Positions 1 to 8,767 of a stretch of DNA of 64,000 nt are shown one piece after another (position 1 is the first letter of the stretch; the number at the start of each line of letters is the position of its first letter). A model generated the notes under the pieces. It saw only the letters and a list, made by a program, of their open reading frames with translations, was not told the DNA's origin and searched no databases. The translations under genes were made by a program, and so were the position numbers. Source of the stretch: Symploca sp. SIO1C2 (GTDB lineage Bacteria > Cyanobacteriota > Cyanobacteriia > Cyanobacteriales > Coleofasciculaceae); contig JAAHFP010000029.1 of NCBI GenBank assembly GCA_010672925.1, forward strand, positions 1 to 64,000. The letters are read 5' to 3'.

Positions 1-510
1 GGGAGCAGCCCATCGCCTCCAAGCGGTACGCCCAACAGTTTTGTATAAATTACTACCGTTGAGCCCACAAACCCCTCCACAATTCCCACTTTTGATAACC
101 TCATTTCCAAATGGGCGAACCGTGAGTAATAAGTAATAAGTAATAAGTAATAAGTTAAGAGCTCAGGAGGAATTTTCCGGTAAAAATGCAAGGTTTTTGA
201 ACTAAAAAATACCATTTTCTTGCACTTGGCGAGAGTAAAAATGATTGAAAAGCATGTCTGGTATGGCTTCCACACTTATGCAGCAAGCCCTAATGAGCGC
301 TTAACTCACATCTTGCACTCTTTTCATAAATACTTAATAGGGTTAGTTATAACAATCAATTCCAATGCTGAAATCGTCAAATCTTATTACTGTTACCTAT
401 TCTCTAACGACCCAGGTCAATTTTCGACTTGGTGCAAGAACTCAGCTTAACGGCACAGGCAACAGCTTATCTGGCAACAGGCAAAGCGTGTAAACGCCGA
501 ATCTAGAACT
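1..510. other. Intergenic, no supported gene
   Basis: No convincing gene is seen. On the minus strand, positions 1-113 are open from an ATG to the window edge (about 34 codons), which could be the start of a gene cut by the window, but I recognise nothing in it. Positions 122-155 hold a heptamer array (AATAAGT units). The short plus-strand frame at 220-450 has no ribosome binding site and no recognisable motif. Confidence 0.5.
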
Positions 511-1437
511 TTAGAGTTCCTCAATCTCTGTTCTAGTGAGTCCTGTTGCTTCTGCAATTGTCTCAATATCTATTCCCTTGTGTTTAAATGTTCTGGCTAT
601 ATTCACCTTTTCTTGCTGTTTACCTTGCTCAAGACCCTGTTGTTTCCCCTGCTTGATACCTTCTTCAAGACCCTGCTTGATACCTTCTTCGATACCCTCC
701 AATCTTCCCTCTGAGCGCGAACCTTCGATGATGCTGACTTCATAGCGCCTATTCTCCATATATCTGAGGTAGTTTGCTCTTTCTTCTTCACTCAAACTAT
801 CTACTAGTAAATTTGCCTTCGCTTCCGCTAAGCCTTGAGCTGTAAATTCTTCTTTTATTTGGCTCTTTTTTAAGAAATATATCCATTCGTCTAAGGTATC
901 CTTTGCCACGTCGTTAAAGTTGTTGACTTTAATCACATAATATTCGGGAAAAATCTCCGATACTTTTTTGATATTAAACAGCTTCTTTTGGTTTATTGAT
1001 GGCTTTAACTTGTCTTTCAAGTGCAGACCATGAAAATCTAACTTTCCTTGGTAAATATAATCATCTCCCTGTCCCAGAGAAAAGTAGACTATATTTACCG
1101 AATAGACTTTTTTTACTTTACTGTAAGGCTCTCCTTTTTCCAGGAATTCCGTAATTAATTTCGCCGTGCCGTAGAGCATTCGATGAAAGTAATCTTGCTC
1201 GGTACTGTTTTGCACTTCAACAAGAATCAATTCTCCCTGGTCATTTTCTGCCAGAATATCGACTCGATTAAGCTTATCATCCTCTGCTTGTCGATTGCTC
1301 TCACTTTCGAGTATGGATTGTATCTTGATTTGTTTCCCTAATAACTCGCTGAGAAAGCCCGCCAAAACTACATAATTAGCTTTGTTTCTGAGTAATTTTT
1401 TAATTGCCCAATCAAATCTGATGTGTGTTTGGGGCAT
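511..1437 (-). CDS. Rpn family recombination-promoting nuclease / PD-(D/E)XK transposase-like protein
   Basis: A 308-residue protein of the Rpn/YhgA-like family, PD-(D/E)XK nucleases that cut DNA and have been linked to recA-independent recombination. The nuclease core is visible as RVDI (Asp60) followed by LILVEVQ (Glu74, Gln76). The middle has the usual FHRMLYGTAKL and VYSVNIVYF segments. The C-terminus (about residues 240-275) is a run of Gly/Glu/Gln/Lys-rich short repeats of the EGIKQGLEEG type, common in this family and probably helical. The protein is full length. It is divergent from the HD gene across a 219-bp gap. It has no terminal inverted repeats, so I treat it as a resident nuclease gene rather than an insertion sequence. 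Confidence 0.85.
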   Translation of the reverse strand: MPQTHIRFDWAIKKLLRNKANYVVLAGFLSELLGKQIKIQSILESESNRQAEDDKLNRVDILAENDQGELILVEVQNSTEQDYFHRMLYGTAKLITEFLEKGEPYSKVKKVYSVNIVYFSLGQGDDYIYQGKLDFHGLHLKDKLKPSINQKKLFNIKKVSEIFPEYYVIKVNNFNDVAKDTLDEWIYFLKKSQIKEEFTAQGLAEAKANLLVDSLSEEERANYLRYMENRRYEVSIIEGSRSEGRLEGIEEGIKQGLEEGIKQGKQQGLEQGKQQEKVNIARTFKHKGIDIETIAEATGLTRTEIEEL

Positions 1438-1656
1438 GATAGTATCAATGAGAAGATCGACTTAGGTCTATTGTGACATATTTTACTCTAACGACTCAAG
1501 GAAAAGGCAAACATCCCAAGCGATCGCTACTAATTTGGTTTTTCTCCCGATTTATACTGTAGCTACTTCTGCCAAAATTTTCTAGGTTAAAAAGACTTGG
1601 TATGCATAATAAATAGTTAGAATGCTAATGTTGAAAAAGCTTAAACAAAGAAGATA

Positions 1657-2271
1657 ATGTTTGAGCGTAATAACCTGTTGCAATCCCTCAAAGCCATTGG
1701 GCTCAACCCGGCAAAAGATATTTTTACTCAGCTTGCTGTCGCCTATGAACAGCCTAATCGCCATTATCATAACCAATCTCACATTGCGAATTGTCTTAAG
1801 CTGGCAAATTGCTTTACATCTCTAGCGCAATACCGACATGAGATTGAGATTGCCCTCTGGTTCCATGATGCCGTATATGATCCTAGACGTAATGATAATG
1901 AAGAAGCAAGCGCACTGTGGGCTAGCTGCTATCTATCGGATGAGGGGGTAGCCAATGAATCGTTGACGCGAATCACTGATATGATCCTTGCTACTAAGCA
2001 CCATCACCCTTGCGATGGTGATGCCGCTTTAGTTATCGACATCGATCTCGCAATACTTGGGAGTGATCCAAATCGCTTTGAGGAGTACGACAAGGCCATC
2101 CGTAAGGAGTATGTCTGGGTTCCTTCTGCGGAGTACAGAATTGGCAGGCAACGAGTTCTTGCCAAGTTTTTGCAGCGAGAAACAATCTTTCTGACTGATG
2201 TCTTTCAGGCTACCTTTGAACAGAAAGCCAGACAGAACATCCTGCGCAAGCTACACGAAATGAATACCTAG
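1657..2271 (+). CDS. HD-domain metal-dependent phosphohydrolase
   Basis: A 204-residue protein resembling the predicted metal-dependent HD-superfamily phosphohydrolases that cyanobacterial annotations often label N-methyl-D-aspartate receptor NMDAR2C subunit. Candidate metal ligands are His36/His38/His42 (HYHNQSH), the HD pair His70-Asp71 in ALWFHDAVYD, the histidine run 115-117 and Asp128/Asp130. These fit binding of one or two divalent metals and hydrolysis of a phosphoester or nucleotide. The substrate is unknown. The start at 1657 has a weak AAAGAAG upstream. It is probably monocistronic, and a hairpin repeat follows 25 bp after the stop. There is no signal peptide, so it should be cytoplasmic. 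Confidence 0.85.
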   Translation: MFERNNLLQSLKAIGLNPAKDIFTQLAVAYEQPNRHYHNQSHIANCLKLANCFTSLAQYRHEIEIALWFHDAVYDPRRNDNEEASALWASCYLSDEGVANESLTRITDMILATKHHHPCDGDAALVIDIDLAILGSDPNRFEEYDKAIRKEYVWVPSAEYRIGRQRVLAKFLQRETIFLTDVFQATFEQKARQNILRKLHEMNT

Positions 2272-2295
2272 TTATATTATTCTCAGATTAGATTA

Positions 2296-2315
2296 GGGCG
2301 CACGTCGGTGCGCCC
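2296..2315. terminator. GGGCGCAC hairpin repeat between convergent genes
   Basis: A perfect 8-bp stem, GGGCGCAC-GTCG-GTGCGCCC, followed by CTAC. It sits between the convergent HD gene and the binding-protein gene. The same 20 bp recurs at 40084-40103, also between convergent genes. There is no T-run, so a terminator role is inferred from stem strength and placement. It may simply be a dispersed repeat. Confidence 0.45.
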
Positions 2316-2374
2316 CTACATTTCGTTTCAACAATGTACCGCATAGAAGAGCCAACTGCTGTATTAATTATTCA

Positions 2375-3298
2375 CTACTTAATCTTGCCAATTTTCCGTC
2401 CCACTGCTTCAATTTCGGCATAGTTGGCATTTTCGGTAGCAATAAACTTAGTAGCCCCAAATAGGTCAAGGATTTCTTTGTGTTCAGGGACATTGGGATC
2501 TAGCTTAAACAAGGCAGCTTGAACCTGCTCCACAAAATCATCTCCGTAGCGTTCCTTTACAATAGGATTAATTACCCAGTGATAATCATAGTAAGCTGGG
2601 GTTCGCCAAATCACGTCTACTTTCTCTAAGTCCACATCTCCAGCGGCGACGCGACTCTTCCAGACTTGTTCGTTCAAGGCTCCCACTTCGTAGGTTCCTG
2701 CCTCTACCAATTGAATTGTGGCATCGTGGGATTTGGAAAACCCGACTTCCCCTTGAAAATCCTCCAAAGTTACCCCTGCTTGTTCGAGAAAATATTGGGG
2801 CATCAAACGTCCAGAGGTTGATGATTCGCTGCCAAAGGTTAAGGTACTACCTTTTATAGTTGTTAGCTCTTGAATTTCCTCAATGGGTTTAAGGCCACTA
2901 TTTTTATTAGCGATAAAAACAGTGTGGAATTCGGCATCAATATCTCGTTGAGCGATCGCCTGAGCCTCGTTTACCTGTAATCTAGCTTGAACACCAGTCA
3001 GTCCTCCAAACCATACTAGGTCTAAGTCTCCCACTCGAAAAGCTGTCACCGCTGCTGTATAATCAGTTACGGGTTTGTATTCTATCGGAACTCCCAACTC
3101 CTGTTCTAGGTAAGTGGCTAGTTTGCTGTAGAGCCGTTGTAACTTTTCCGGGTCTTGGTCAGGGATTGCTCCCGTAGTCAAAGGTTGCACCTCGGCTCCA
3201 TCTGCGGCAGGGGATTTAGAATCGGTTCTAGGGGAACAGGCAGTAACTGGCAGTAATAGCAGTAGAAGGAAACCTAGTAGAAACTTATTTTTGACCAT
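2375..3298 (-). CDS. PhnD-type periplasmic binding lipoprotein, putative selenate ABC transporter substrate-binding protein
   Basis: A 307-residue solute-binding protein of the phosphate/phosphite/phosphonate-binding (PhnD-like) superfamily. The N-terminal hydrophobic stretch ends in LLPVTACS, a lipobox with Cys21, so it should be a lipoprotein anchored outside the membrane. The body matches the subgroup annotated as putative selenate binding proteins: GAIPDQDPEKLQRLY, GDLDLVWFGGLTGVQARL, TFGSESSTSGRLMPQYFLEQAG and a late RTPAYYDYHW. The permease and ATPase genes are not adjacent; upstream is repeat DNA and downstream is a convergent gene. The NDH-SelD fusion gene lies about 7 kb away, which fits a selenium role. 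Substrate specificity is inferred from family resemblance only. Confidence 0.75.
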   Translation of the reverse strand: MVKNKFLLGFLLLLLLPVTACSPRTDSKSPAADGAEVQPLTTGAIPDQDPEKLQRLYSKLATYLEQELGVPIEYKPVTDYTAAVTAFRVGDLDLVWFGGLTGVQARLQVNEAQAIAQRDIDAEFHTVFIANKNSGLKPIEEIQELTTIKGSTLTFGSESSTSGRLMPQYFLEQAGVTLEDFQGEVGFSKSHDATIQLVEAGTYEVGALNEQVWKSRVAAGDVDLEKVDVIWRTPAYYDYHWVINPIVKERYGDDFVEQVQAALFKLDPNVPEHKEILDLFGATKFIATENANYAEIEAVGRKIGKIK

Positions 3299-3383
3299 TA
3301 GACCTCTTGTAAAAGTTGATAATTATCTGTAGGGGCGTAGCATTGGCTATTGGTGTCAACTCAAGGTTAAATCCTTATCCCAA

Positions 3384-3486
3384 CGGTCGTTTAAACGACC
3401 GGCTAATAGCTCAAGTCATCTAAAGATGACTCAATTTTCCCTAAAATTTTCAGTCCACGCTTTGTGGACTTGAGCTATTAGCCGGT
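3384..3486. repeat. REP-like element with three hairpins inside a 20-bp inverted repeat
   Basis: A 20-bp perfect inverted repeat, ACCGGCTAATAGCTCAAGTC at 3398-3417 and its complement at 3467-3486. Three compact hairpins lie in or beside it: CGGTCGTTTAAACGACCG (3384-3401), GTCATCTAAAGATGAC (3415-3430) and GTCCACGCTTTGTGGAC (3453-3469). Stem sequences differ while pairing is kept, and two stems are joined to the same GAGCTATTAGCC box in opposite orientation. This is the layout of REP/BIME units mobilised by RAYT transposases. No such transposase is in the window. Confidence 0.7.
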
Positions 3487-3526
3487 GAACTTGAGGATAC
3501 TGTGGGCGAATTGATGTGGGGTCAGA

Positions 3527-3611
3527 CCCCTCCCCAAACCCCTCTCCTCTTAGGGGAGGGGCTTTTCGGCTCCCCCTTCCCTTGCAGGGAAGGGGGTTGG
3601 GGGGTTAGGTC
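3527..3611. repeat. C/G-rich dispersed repeat with two hairpins
   Basis: Imperfect inverted ends (CCCCTCCCCAAACCCC near 3527 and GGGGTTGGGGGGTTAGG near 3592-3609) enclose two hairpins, CTCCTCTTAGGGGAG and CCCTTCCCTTGCAGGGAAGGG. I recall this type of element from many cyanobacterial intergenic regions. No function is known to me. Confidence 0.6.
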
Positions 3612-4035
3612 AACAATTATTGTACAAAGGGCTAAAAGTCTTGTCTATTCAACAATTGAACTACGTAATGGGTAATACCCCCTCTTAATTCGCCAACAAC
3701 ATCCTTGAGTTCTGGGTGGGTGTGGAAGCTAGTCGTTAAGCAATTCCTAGCTTAAGTTGACACCAATAAGCATTAGCGCTGGCATAATGCCCATAAAATC
3801 AAGGTTTTTTTCCGTCAATGCTACGCCCTACCGGGATTTATGCAAGAGAGCTATATATCTCCTTTTCCCCTTACTTCGTCAGATTTAGACCAACGCTCCA
3901 ACACAGCAAACTTCTGTGTCTAAGAAATAGCATTGGGCGTATGCAATACGCCCCTACAATCCATTTATACAATAATAGGGCAGATTTTGTACATAAATGA
4001 CCAATGACCAATGACCAATGACCAATAACCAATAA

Positions 4036-5142
4036 CTAATCAACCTCCCGCACAGTTATCGAAATACCATCTCCCAATTTCATGGCAATCAAGTAATAAT
4101 GTTGCTGGTGGGTATCCGTTTCCCAACAAAATTCCTGCTCTAAGGTCTTTCTTGTTTCCACCACTTGCACAAACTTGTCAAACAATCCTGGATCAAGTTG
4201 ATTCAGGAGTGGTTTTATTCCTGACCTAAAGGTAAAGTCTCCTCGTTTTTTACCTAACAGTTTGGCAAAGATGGGATTAACCAACAGACAGTGAAAGTCT
4301 TCAATTTCTCCAGTAACGACATCCCTCACCGCTTCTATCGCAGCCATGCTATCTTGGGAATTGTTGAATACTCTAGTAAGTAAAGCATAAGATTGCTGGA
4401 GCATTTCTGTAGTTTGTTGCTGTTGTTCAATTTTCTGTCTAAGTAAGAGTTTTTGCTGTTGTAAATTGATATGGGCAATAATTCTGGCGACGGCTTCTTC
4501 CGGTTGACAGGGTTTGGTGATATAGTCTACCGCTCCCACTTGGAAAGCTTTGATTTTATCAGATACTTCATGGGAGGAAGTGAAAAAAATCACCGGTATA
4601 TCTGAGGTTGCTTCATCGGCTTTCAGAGAGGAGCAGAGTTGGTAGCCATTAATATCTGGTAGTTTAACTTCCAGTAAAATGATATCCGGTGGTTGGTTCC
4701 GGACTGTTGTTAATGCCTGGTTGCTGTCAATAGTGTTGTGAACTTTGTACCCTTGTTTATTCAAGGCATAGCTTAAAAAGTCTAGGTTTTCAATAAATTG
4801 ATCAACGATTAAGATATTGCCTTTATAGTCTTCCCTTTGATAGATACCCCTTGGTTCTATTTCTGGCACATTATGTACAAGTGTAGAACATTGTTCTAGT
4901 AAAAGATAGCGAAAATTACTCTTGGTTACTTTGGTTTCTAATAAATTAGACAGGCGATGCCATAACCGGGAAGCTAAATCCTTTATATGTCCTACACTCA
5001 GAAATAAGTTATCGGCAACAGCACTGTAGTTTTGATTATCCCAAGCAGCCTTGAGAATTGCTTTCTCTTGCTCGGTTAGTTGCATATCAAGTTTGGATTG
5101 GAAGGTAAATTCCACCAATGTAAGCGCTTCTTCAAAAGTCAT
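4036..5142 (-). CDS. Response-regulator-like protein: N-terminal helical/HTH domain, degenerate receiver, C-terminal PAS-like domain
   Basis: A 368-residue protein. Residues 1-85 form a helical, HTH-like module (TFEEALTLVEF...LTEQEKAILKAAW) of the kind that in cyanobacteria precedes STAND/NACHT ATPases. Residues 109-235 are a receiver domain: ILIVDQ (Asp114-Gln115), IILLEVKLPD, FFTSS (Thr188) and ITKP (Lys210). The usual phosphoacceptor Asp is Glu158 and one acidic-pocket residue is Gln115, so normal phosphorylation is unlikely. A short coiled coil (QQQKLLLRQKIEQQQQ) leads to a PAS-like domain (about 260-368). There is no kinase partner next to it. It is probably cytoplasmic. The altered site suggests a constitutively active or ligand-driven receiver, which is inference. 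Confidence 0.8.
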   Translation of the reverse strand: MTFEEALTLVEFTFQSKLDMQLTEQEKAILKAAWDNQNYSAVADNLFLSVGHIKDLASRLWHRLSNLLETKVTKSNFRYLLLEQCSTLVHNVPEIEPRGIYQREDYKGNILIVDQFIENLDFLSYALNKQGYKVHNTIDSNQALTTVRNQPPDIILLEVKLPDINGYQLCSSLKADEATSDIPVIFFTSSHEVSDKIKAFQVGAVDYITKPCQPEEAVARIIAHINLQQQKLLLRQKIEQQQQTTEMLQQSYALLTRVFNNSQDSMAAIEAVRDVVTGEIEDFHCLLVNPIFAKLLGKKRGDFTFRSGIKPLLNQLDPGLFDKFVQVVETRKTLEQEFCWETDTHQQHYYLIAMKLGDGISITVREVD

Positions 5143-5896
5143 GTTAGCGTTAGTCTGATTTTCAAAGCTTTGAGTTTTTATTTATGTTAAGCACCCTGAA
5201 GTATTGTAGGGACTTAGGAGAAGGTTAGATATTCACCTCTTGAATCTCCCTAAATATAAGGATTGTTTAAATCTTGATAATTAGCAATCTATAAAACTCA
5301 TATAAAAACTCATATAAAAACTCATATAAAAACTCATATATGTAACTAAACATTATGGTGATATTCTGATTGCCTATAAAATAAAGCTTTTGGCTATTTT
5401 TGATTGATATATTTTAACTGGTTATTTTGCCAAAATAGTGTGCCAAGGGAGATATAGCTTTTGTGCTCTCAAATATCCTGGTGTAAATTGTATAAAATAA
5501 TACATTTTTTGAAAGCGCGAAAACCACAAGTCGGACAGTTGGGTAGGTGAATTTGGGAGAACCCGACTTTTCCGACTCGATGACCCGACTTTTCCGACTG
5601 ACAGGGATGGGGAAGAGGTTTCAAGATAAGGAAGTGAAAAAAATACTATTTGGATTGAATACCGATTTTCTGAAGTTAGGAAAGTATGGTTGCAATCAAT
5701 CAAGGGGAAAACGAGGAAAATTTCCTTTCTCCTGTTTCCTAATTAAGTGATCTCAAAGTACTCATGTTGCTCAGGTGAAATTTTTCTGCCTTGGGTAGGG
5801 TTTCTGCTGGCAAAAACATGAGACTGGGATTCAAGAAGCAACAGTTTGTTCCCAGATTTTTCTTGCATCGATTTGGTGTACTACCAGTTTAGGATT
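5143..5896. other. Intergenic region with AT-rich tandem repeat
   Basis: No gene is supported. Positions 5295-5342 hold about four copies of a 15-bp unit containing AAAAACTCAT. Around 5562-5600 an ACCCGACTTTTCCGACT block occurs twice in direct repeat. The end of the region presumably holds the promoter of the sigma factor gene, but no clear -35/-10 pair was found. Confidence 0.5.
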
Positions 5897-6922
5897 ATGT
5901 CAGATTGTCAATCAGTTACTGCATCGTCTCAGTGGAGTTGCTCTGAAGATTTGGGGCAAGAGTTTTGGCAGCAATGGGAGGAGTATCGAGATTATCTTTA
6001 CCGTTGCTGCATTAAGTGGATGGGGGGAAACCCGATTGATGCGGAAGATGCCCTTTCTCGAGCGATGTTGAAAGCTTGGGAGAAGGTGCAAAAGTTTGCG
6101 GGTAAAATTAATAATTTTAAAAGTTGGTTAACCAGTCTGACTCGTAATCTCTGTGTGGATATTCATCGAGAGCGCAGCCGGGGAGCGAATCAAGTTGAGG
6201 ATATCGAAGGTTACGCTTCTGCGGAGGAGTCAGAGTTGGTAGGGAGTGAGGATACCCCGGAGAAAGCTTTGGAGAAAGCAGAGAAAGCAACGTTGATCAA
6301 GGAGGCAATCGCTTCTTTACCGGAACGGTTACGGGATACATTTATTTTACATTTTTATCAACAGCAGACCCATACAGAAATTGCCCAAGCCCAAGAGATA
6401 ACCTACGATAATGTCTGCAAGCGGATATCTTTGGCACGGAAACAGCTTAAAGAGAAGTTGAGTGGCTATTTCCGAGAGACTGAGGAAGCTGAAAGGGCTA
6501 CAGTTGGCTCCAGGAAGTCGTCAACTAAACCAGAAAAACCGGAGCCTGTCGAAAGTTCCATCGTACCAAGAGAAATTGCAACCCCGATTGTTCCGGAAAG
6601 GGAAACGGTATCGGCAGAAATAGATTGTGTTGAAGTCATTGATGCAGAAAAAACCGAAGGTGTGGAGGGTTACGATCCTGCTCAGGTTAGTGGCGAGAAT
6701 CCGCGATTGCCTGTCGCACCTGTTGTTTTGTCAAGTGCGATGCCAGAGGCAACAGGGATATTGGTGCTGTCTTCCTTTAGGGAAAAAGCAGTTTCGCGGT
6801 TGGGCAATATCGCTTCTTTACCGAAACGGTTACGAGATACATTTATAAAACATTTTGAGCAACAGCGATCGCATACAGAAATCGCTGAAATGCAAGATAT
6901 AACTTATGATAGCGATCGCTAA
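5897..6922 (+). CDS. Sigma-70 family (ECF-like) RNA polymerase sigma factor with a duplicated, truncated region 4
   Basis: About 341 residues from the ATG at 5897; an in-frame ATG 51 bp upstream is less likely. Region 2 is visible as EFWQQWEEYRDYLYRCC...DAEDALSRAMLKAWEKV...NFKSWLTSLTRNLCVDIHRER. Region 4 is SLPERLRDTFILHFYQQQTHTEIAQ followed by TYDNVCKRISLARKQLKEKL. A Pro/Glu-rich linker leads to a second copy of region 4 (SLPKRLRDTFIKHFEQQRSHTEIAE). It breaks off at TYDSDR, where a HIP1 site (GATAGCGATCGCTAA) supplies the last residues and the stop, so the recognition helix is lost. No anti-sigma gene is adjacent. The next intact gene on the same strand encodes a small secreted protein that could be a target. 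Confidence 0.8.
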   Translation: MSDCQSVTASSQWSCSEDLGQEFWQQWEEYRDYLYRCCIKWMGGNPIDAEDALSRAMLKAWEKVQKFAGKINNFKSWLTSLTRNLCVDIHRERSRGANQVEDIEGYASAEESELVGSEDTPEKALEKAEKATLIKEAIASLPERLRDTFILHFYQQQTHTEIAQAQEITYDNVCKRISLARKQLKEKLSGYFRETEEAERATVGSRKSSTKPEKPEPVESSIVPREIATPIVPERETVSAEIDCVEVIDAEKTEGVEGYDPAQVSGENPRLPVAPVVLSSAMPEATGILVLSSFREKAVSRLGNIASLPKRLRDTFIKHFEQQRSHTEIAEMQDITYDSDR

Positions 6923-6944
6923 TTTTGCTCAATAGGAAAAGAGC

Positions 6945-7229
6945 TTAGCTCACACAGTACCAGCACAGGGTAGCACTACAGTTAGTGTAACCGTCTTTTT
7001 GCTCAACCGGAGTCAGTCGCAAGCTCGCCTTAGGTACGGCTGGACAATTCACATGTCGATGATGCTCGAGTCTGTGGCGAGAAAGTGCGAAAGGCGATCG
7101 CACGAATAGTTTTGTCGGGTTCATCGTATAAACTAAGTAGAAAACCAAAGAATCGAAGCGGCAAATAGCTGCTCGTTTAATCTGTTTTAGCTTATTAATT
7201 CCTTCTACTATACCTGAGTGTTTGGCATC
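6945..7229 (-). pseudogene. C-terminal remnant of a DDE transposase (ISL3-like)
   Basis: Translated on the minus strand from 7229, the sequence reads DAKHSGIVEGINKLKQIKR and then RFDSLVFYLVYTM. This resembles the VEGINNKIKxIKR block near the C-terminus of ISL3-type transposases. There is an in-frame stop just upstream and no start codon. After about residue 33 the similarity fades. No terminal inverted repeats were found. It is the only transposase trace I saw in the window. Confidence 0.5.
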
Positions 7230-7412
7230 AATTCATCTACTAAATTTTTAATGTAGAACCAAAAAATTCAGAAACGGCCTTCCAAAATCGTCTTAATAGC
7301 AGAATCAGACAGATGAGCAACATTCAGTTTCATGAATTAAGTTCAAAGTTATTAGACGGTGATATCCACCCGTGATTCTGAAACCGACAACTCTTACACA
7401 GAGGAATTGAAA

Positions 7413-7907
7413 ATGAAAAAAGCAATCAAGAACGTCCTTACAGCTTTAATAGCTGTAGTGGCAGTGTGGGCAATAGGCACAAGCAGCGCCCATGCGGATG
7501 TAAATTTTTGTGCTCAAGGAAATCCTACACTCAGCGTTGACTATTTAGTGCAAGGGCAGGAACTTGGAGTACAAGTAATCAAGGAAGGCTCTAATGTCCG
7601 GTTGAAGTGTAATAACTACTATGGCGAAGGAGCTGGTTCTGAGTGGACAAGTAAGTGTACTGGTATCGAACGGTTAACATCTGGATGCTACAAAGTATGT
7701 GGATATCAAAAACCAACCCCACCCTCTGCTAGTGAACCGTGGAGCGCTCAGTATCCAACGATCAATCAAATAGGATTCAACAAATATAATGTCGTGATGG
7801 ATGATCCAATAGCAGGGGGACGGCAAACTAGTATGGTTTTAGCAGGTGAATTTACATCACCCCCTTCCAATAGTGGACCATGCGGAAAGTACAATCCAAA
7901 TCCCTAG
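7413..7907 (+). CDS. Small secreted Cys-containing protein, unknown function
   Basis: A 164-residue protein from the ATG at 7413, chosen because GAGGAA lies 8-12 bp upstream and a clean Sec signal peptide follows: KK near the start, then LTALIAVVAVWAIG and SSAHA for cleavage near residue 29. An upstream in-frame ATG at 7359 would bury the signal. The mature part has six Cys, enough for three disulfides, and a C-terminus rich in Pro, Asn and Ser. I recognise no family. It should be periplasmic or exported. The gap of nearly 500 bp to the sigma factor gene argues against a shared operon. Confidence 0.7.
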   Translation: MKKAIKNVLTALIAVVAVWAIGTSSAHADVNFCAQGNPTLSVDYLVQGQELGVQVIKEGSNVRLKCNNYYGEGAGSEWTSKCTGIERLTSGCYKVCGYQKPTPPSASEPWSAQYPTINQIGFNKYNVVMDDPIAGGRQTSMVLAGEFTSPPSNSGPCGKYNPNP

Positions 7908-8396
7908 AGAAAATCCAAATCCCTGGAGAAAACACAAAATTGACCTGTTTTCCTAGGTAGACCTCGAGCACCCATTTAATAGGGTGTGCTAAACAAATCT
8001 CCACCAACGGCGATCGCGTTTCTCAACGTGATCGCTTTTGGTATCTTATGGGTCTGGGAAGGACTTCAAGGAAGGAGCGTGATCGCATCTGCACAAGACC
8101 AGTACGATCGCGGATCTTGTAGGGTGCGTTAGCAGGAGAGCAATTTATCAATAAAATAGATAATCTTTGCTCCTGCGTAACGCACCGTCAATCTAATACA
8201 GGAAGAGCGTTGCTTGCAGTAGCTTGCTTGTACTATCCCTAGGTTTATCAATTTTAATCCCATAGCCTTTGAATAGAATAAGCATCAAGCTTGATATGAT
8301 ATCTTTACTAACCAAAATAAGAGAGTGATATCGTTTCCGGTAGCATTGGAATGATATATTTTTGGTTATGTCATCTGGAATCGTAATGACGGTGTG
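7908..8396. other. Intergenic region with HIP1 sites and an imperfect hairpin element
   Basis: No gene is supported. HIP1-like sites cluster at 8009-8040. An imperfect inverted repeat spans about 8121-8187: GGTGCGTTAGCAGGAGAGC against the complement of GCTCCTGCGTAACGCACC. Elements with GGTGCGTTACGC ends are common dispersed repeats in cyanobacteria. Confidence 0.55.
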
Positions 8397-8645
8397 CTAT
8401 ATAATTTCGATGCACCCGGATTTGATATGATTCATCCCTTGAACAATCAACATTCTATCAAAAGGGTCGCGATGATTTGACGGAAAAGCAAGTCCTGCAT
8501 ATAACTCAATATCTTTATCAATAATAGGTAATATCTGAATATTTAGATATTGCAATTCTTTAAATAAATCTGCAATAGACCGATGAATTTGTAATTTACC
8601 GATATTAATCTTAATCGCAATTTCCCACAGGCTAACAATGCTCAA
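8397..8645 (-). pseudogene. VapC-type PIN toxin, N-terminally truncated
   Basis: 82 codons matching the C-terminal two thirds of a PIN-domain toxin: SIVSLWEIAIKINIGKL, then the NHRDPFDRMLIVQ catalytic Asp motif and a final CIEII. The first block (LDTHTFLWW with the first catalytic Asp) is missing, so the nuclease site cannot form. The sequence upstream (8646-8690) does not supply it. It lies next to an equally broken antitoxin fragment. Confidence 0.75.
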
Positions 8646-8689
8646 ATATAAATTTTCTTTGGTGTCAATGATATTCTTAGCTTTCCTTG

Positions 8690-8767
8690 CTAGATTAGCA
8701 GCAGTTCTGTTTTCAGAGATTCAGGCAAATTAACCACGACCTGACCTAAAGCAAGCTCAGTATTCAT
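8690..8767 (-). pseudogene. Antitoxin N-terminal fragment of the broken PIN locus
   Basis: A 25-codon frame, MNTELALGQVVVNLPESLKT, then an early TAG. It resembles the start of small cyanobacterial antitoxins that precede PIN toxins. The rest of the antitoxin and the start of the toxin are gone, consistent with one deletion between 8645 and 8690. Confidence 0.5.

Larger units (their letters stand above)
3299..4035. repeat. 737-bp intergenic region made of nested repeats
   Basis: No gene is supported. The region starts with GTAGGGGCGTAGCATTGG (about 3331-3348) joined to TATTGGTGTCAACT. An inverted copy of the latter (AGTTGACACCAATA) occurs near 3755, and a further inverted end carrying AATGCTACGCCCTAC near 3819-3834. 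These are ends of a family also seen at 18661, 29185 and 60476. Between them are a three-hairpin element (3384-3486) and a C/G-rich element (about 3527-3611). The stretch ends in a GACCAAT heptamer array (about 3998-4035) that abuts the next gene. Confidence 0.7.

Noticed and set aside
220-450. 76-codon open frame
   Set aside because: No ribosome binding site, unusual composition and no recognisable motif.
511-1437. Insertion sequence around the Rpn-like gene
   Set aside because: No terminal inverted repeats or target duplication flank it, and the gene looks like a resident nuclease.
5422-5750. Two overlapping open frames on opposite strands
   Set aside because: No motifs, poor starts and low-complexity direct repeats; probably chance.
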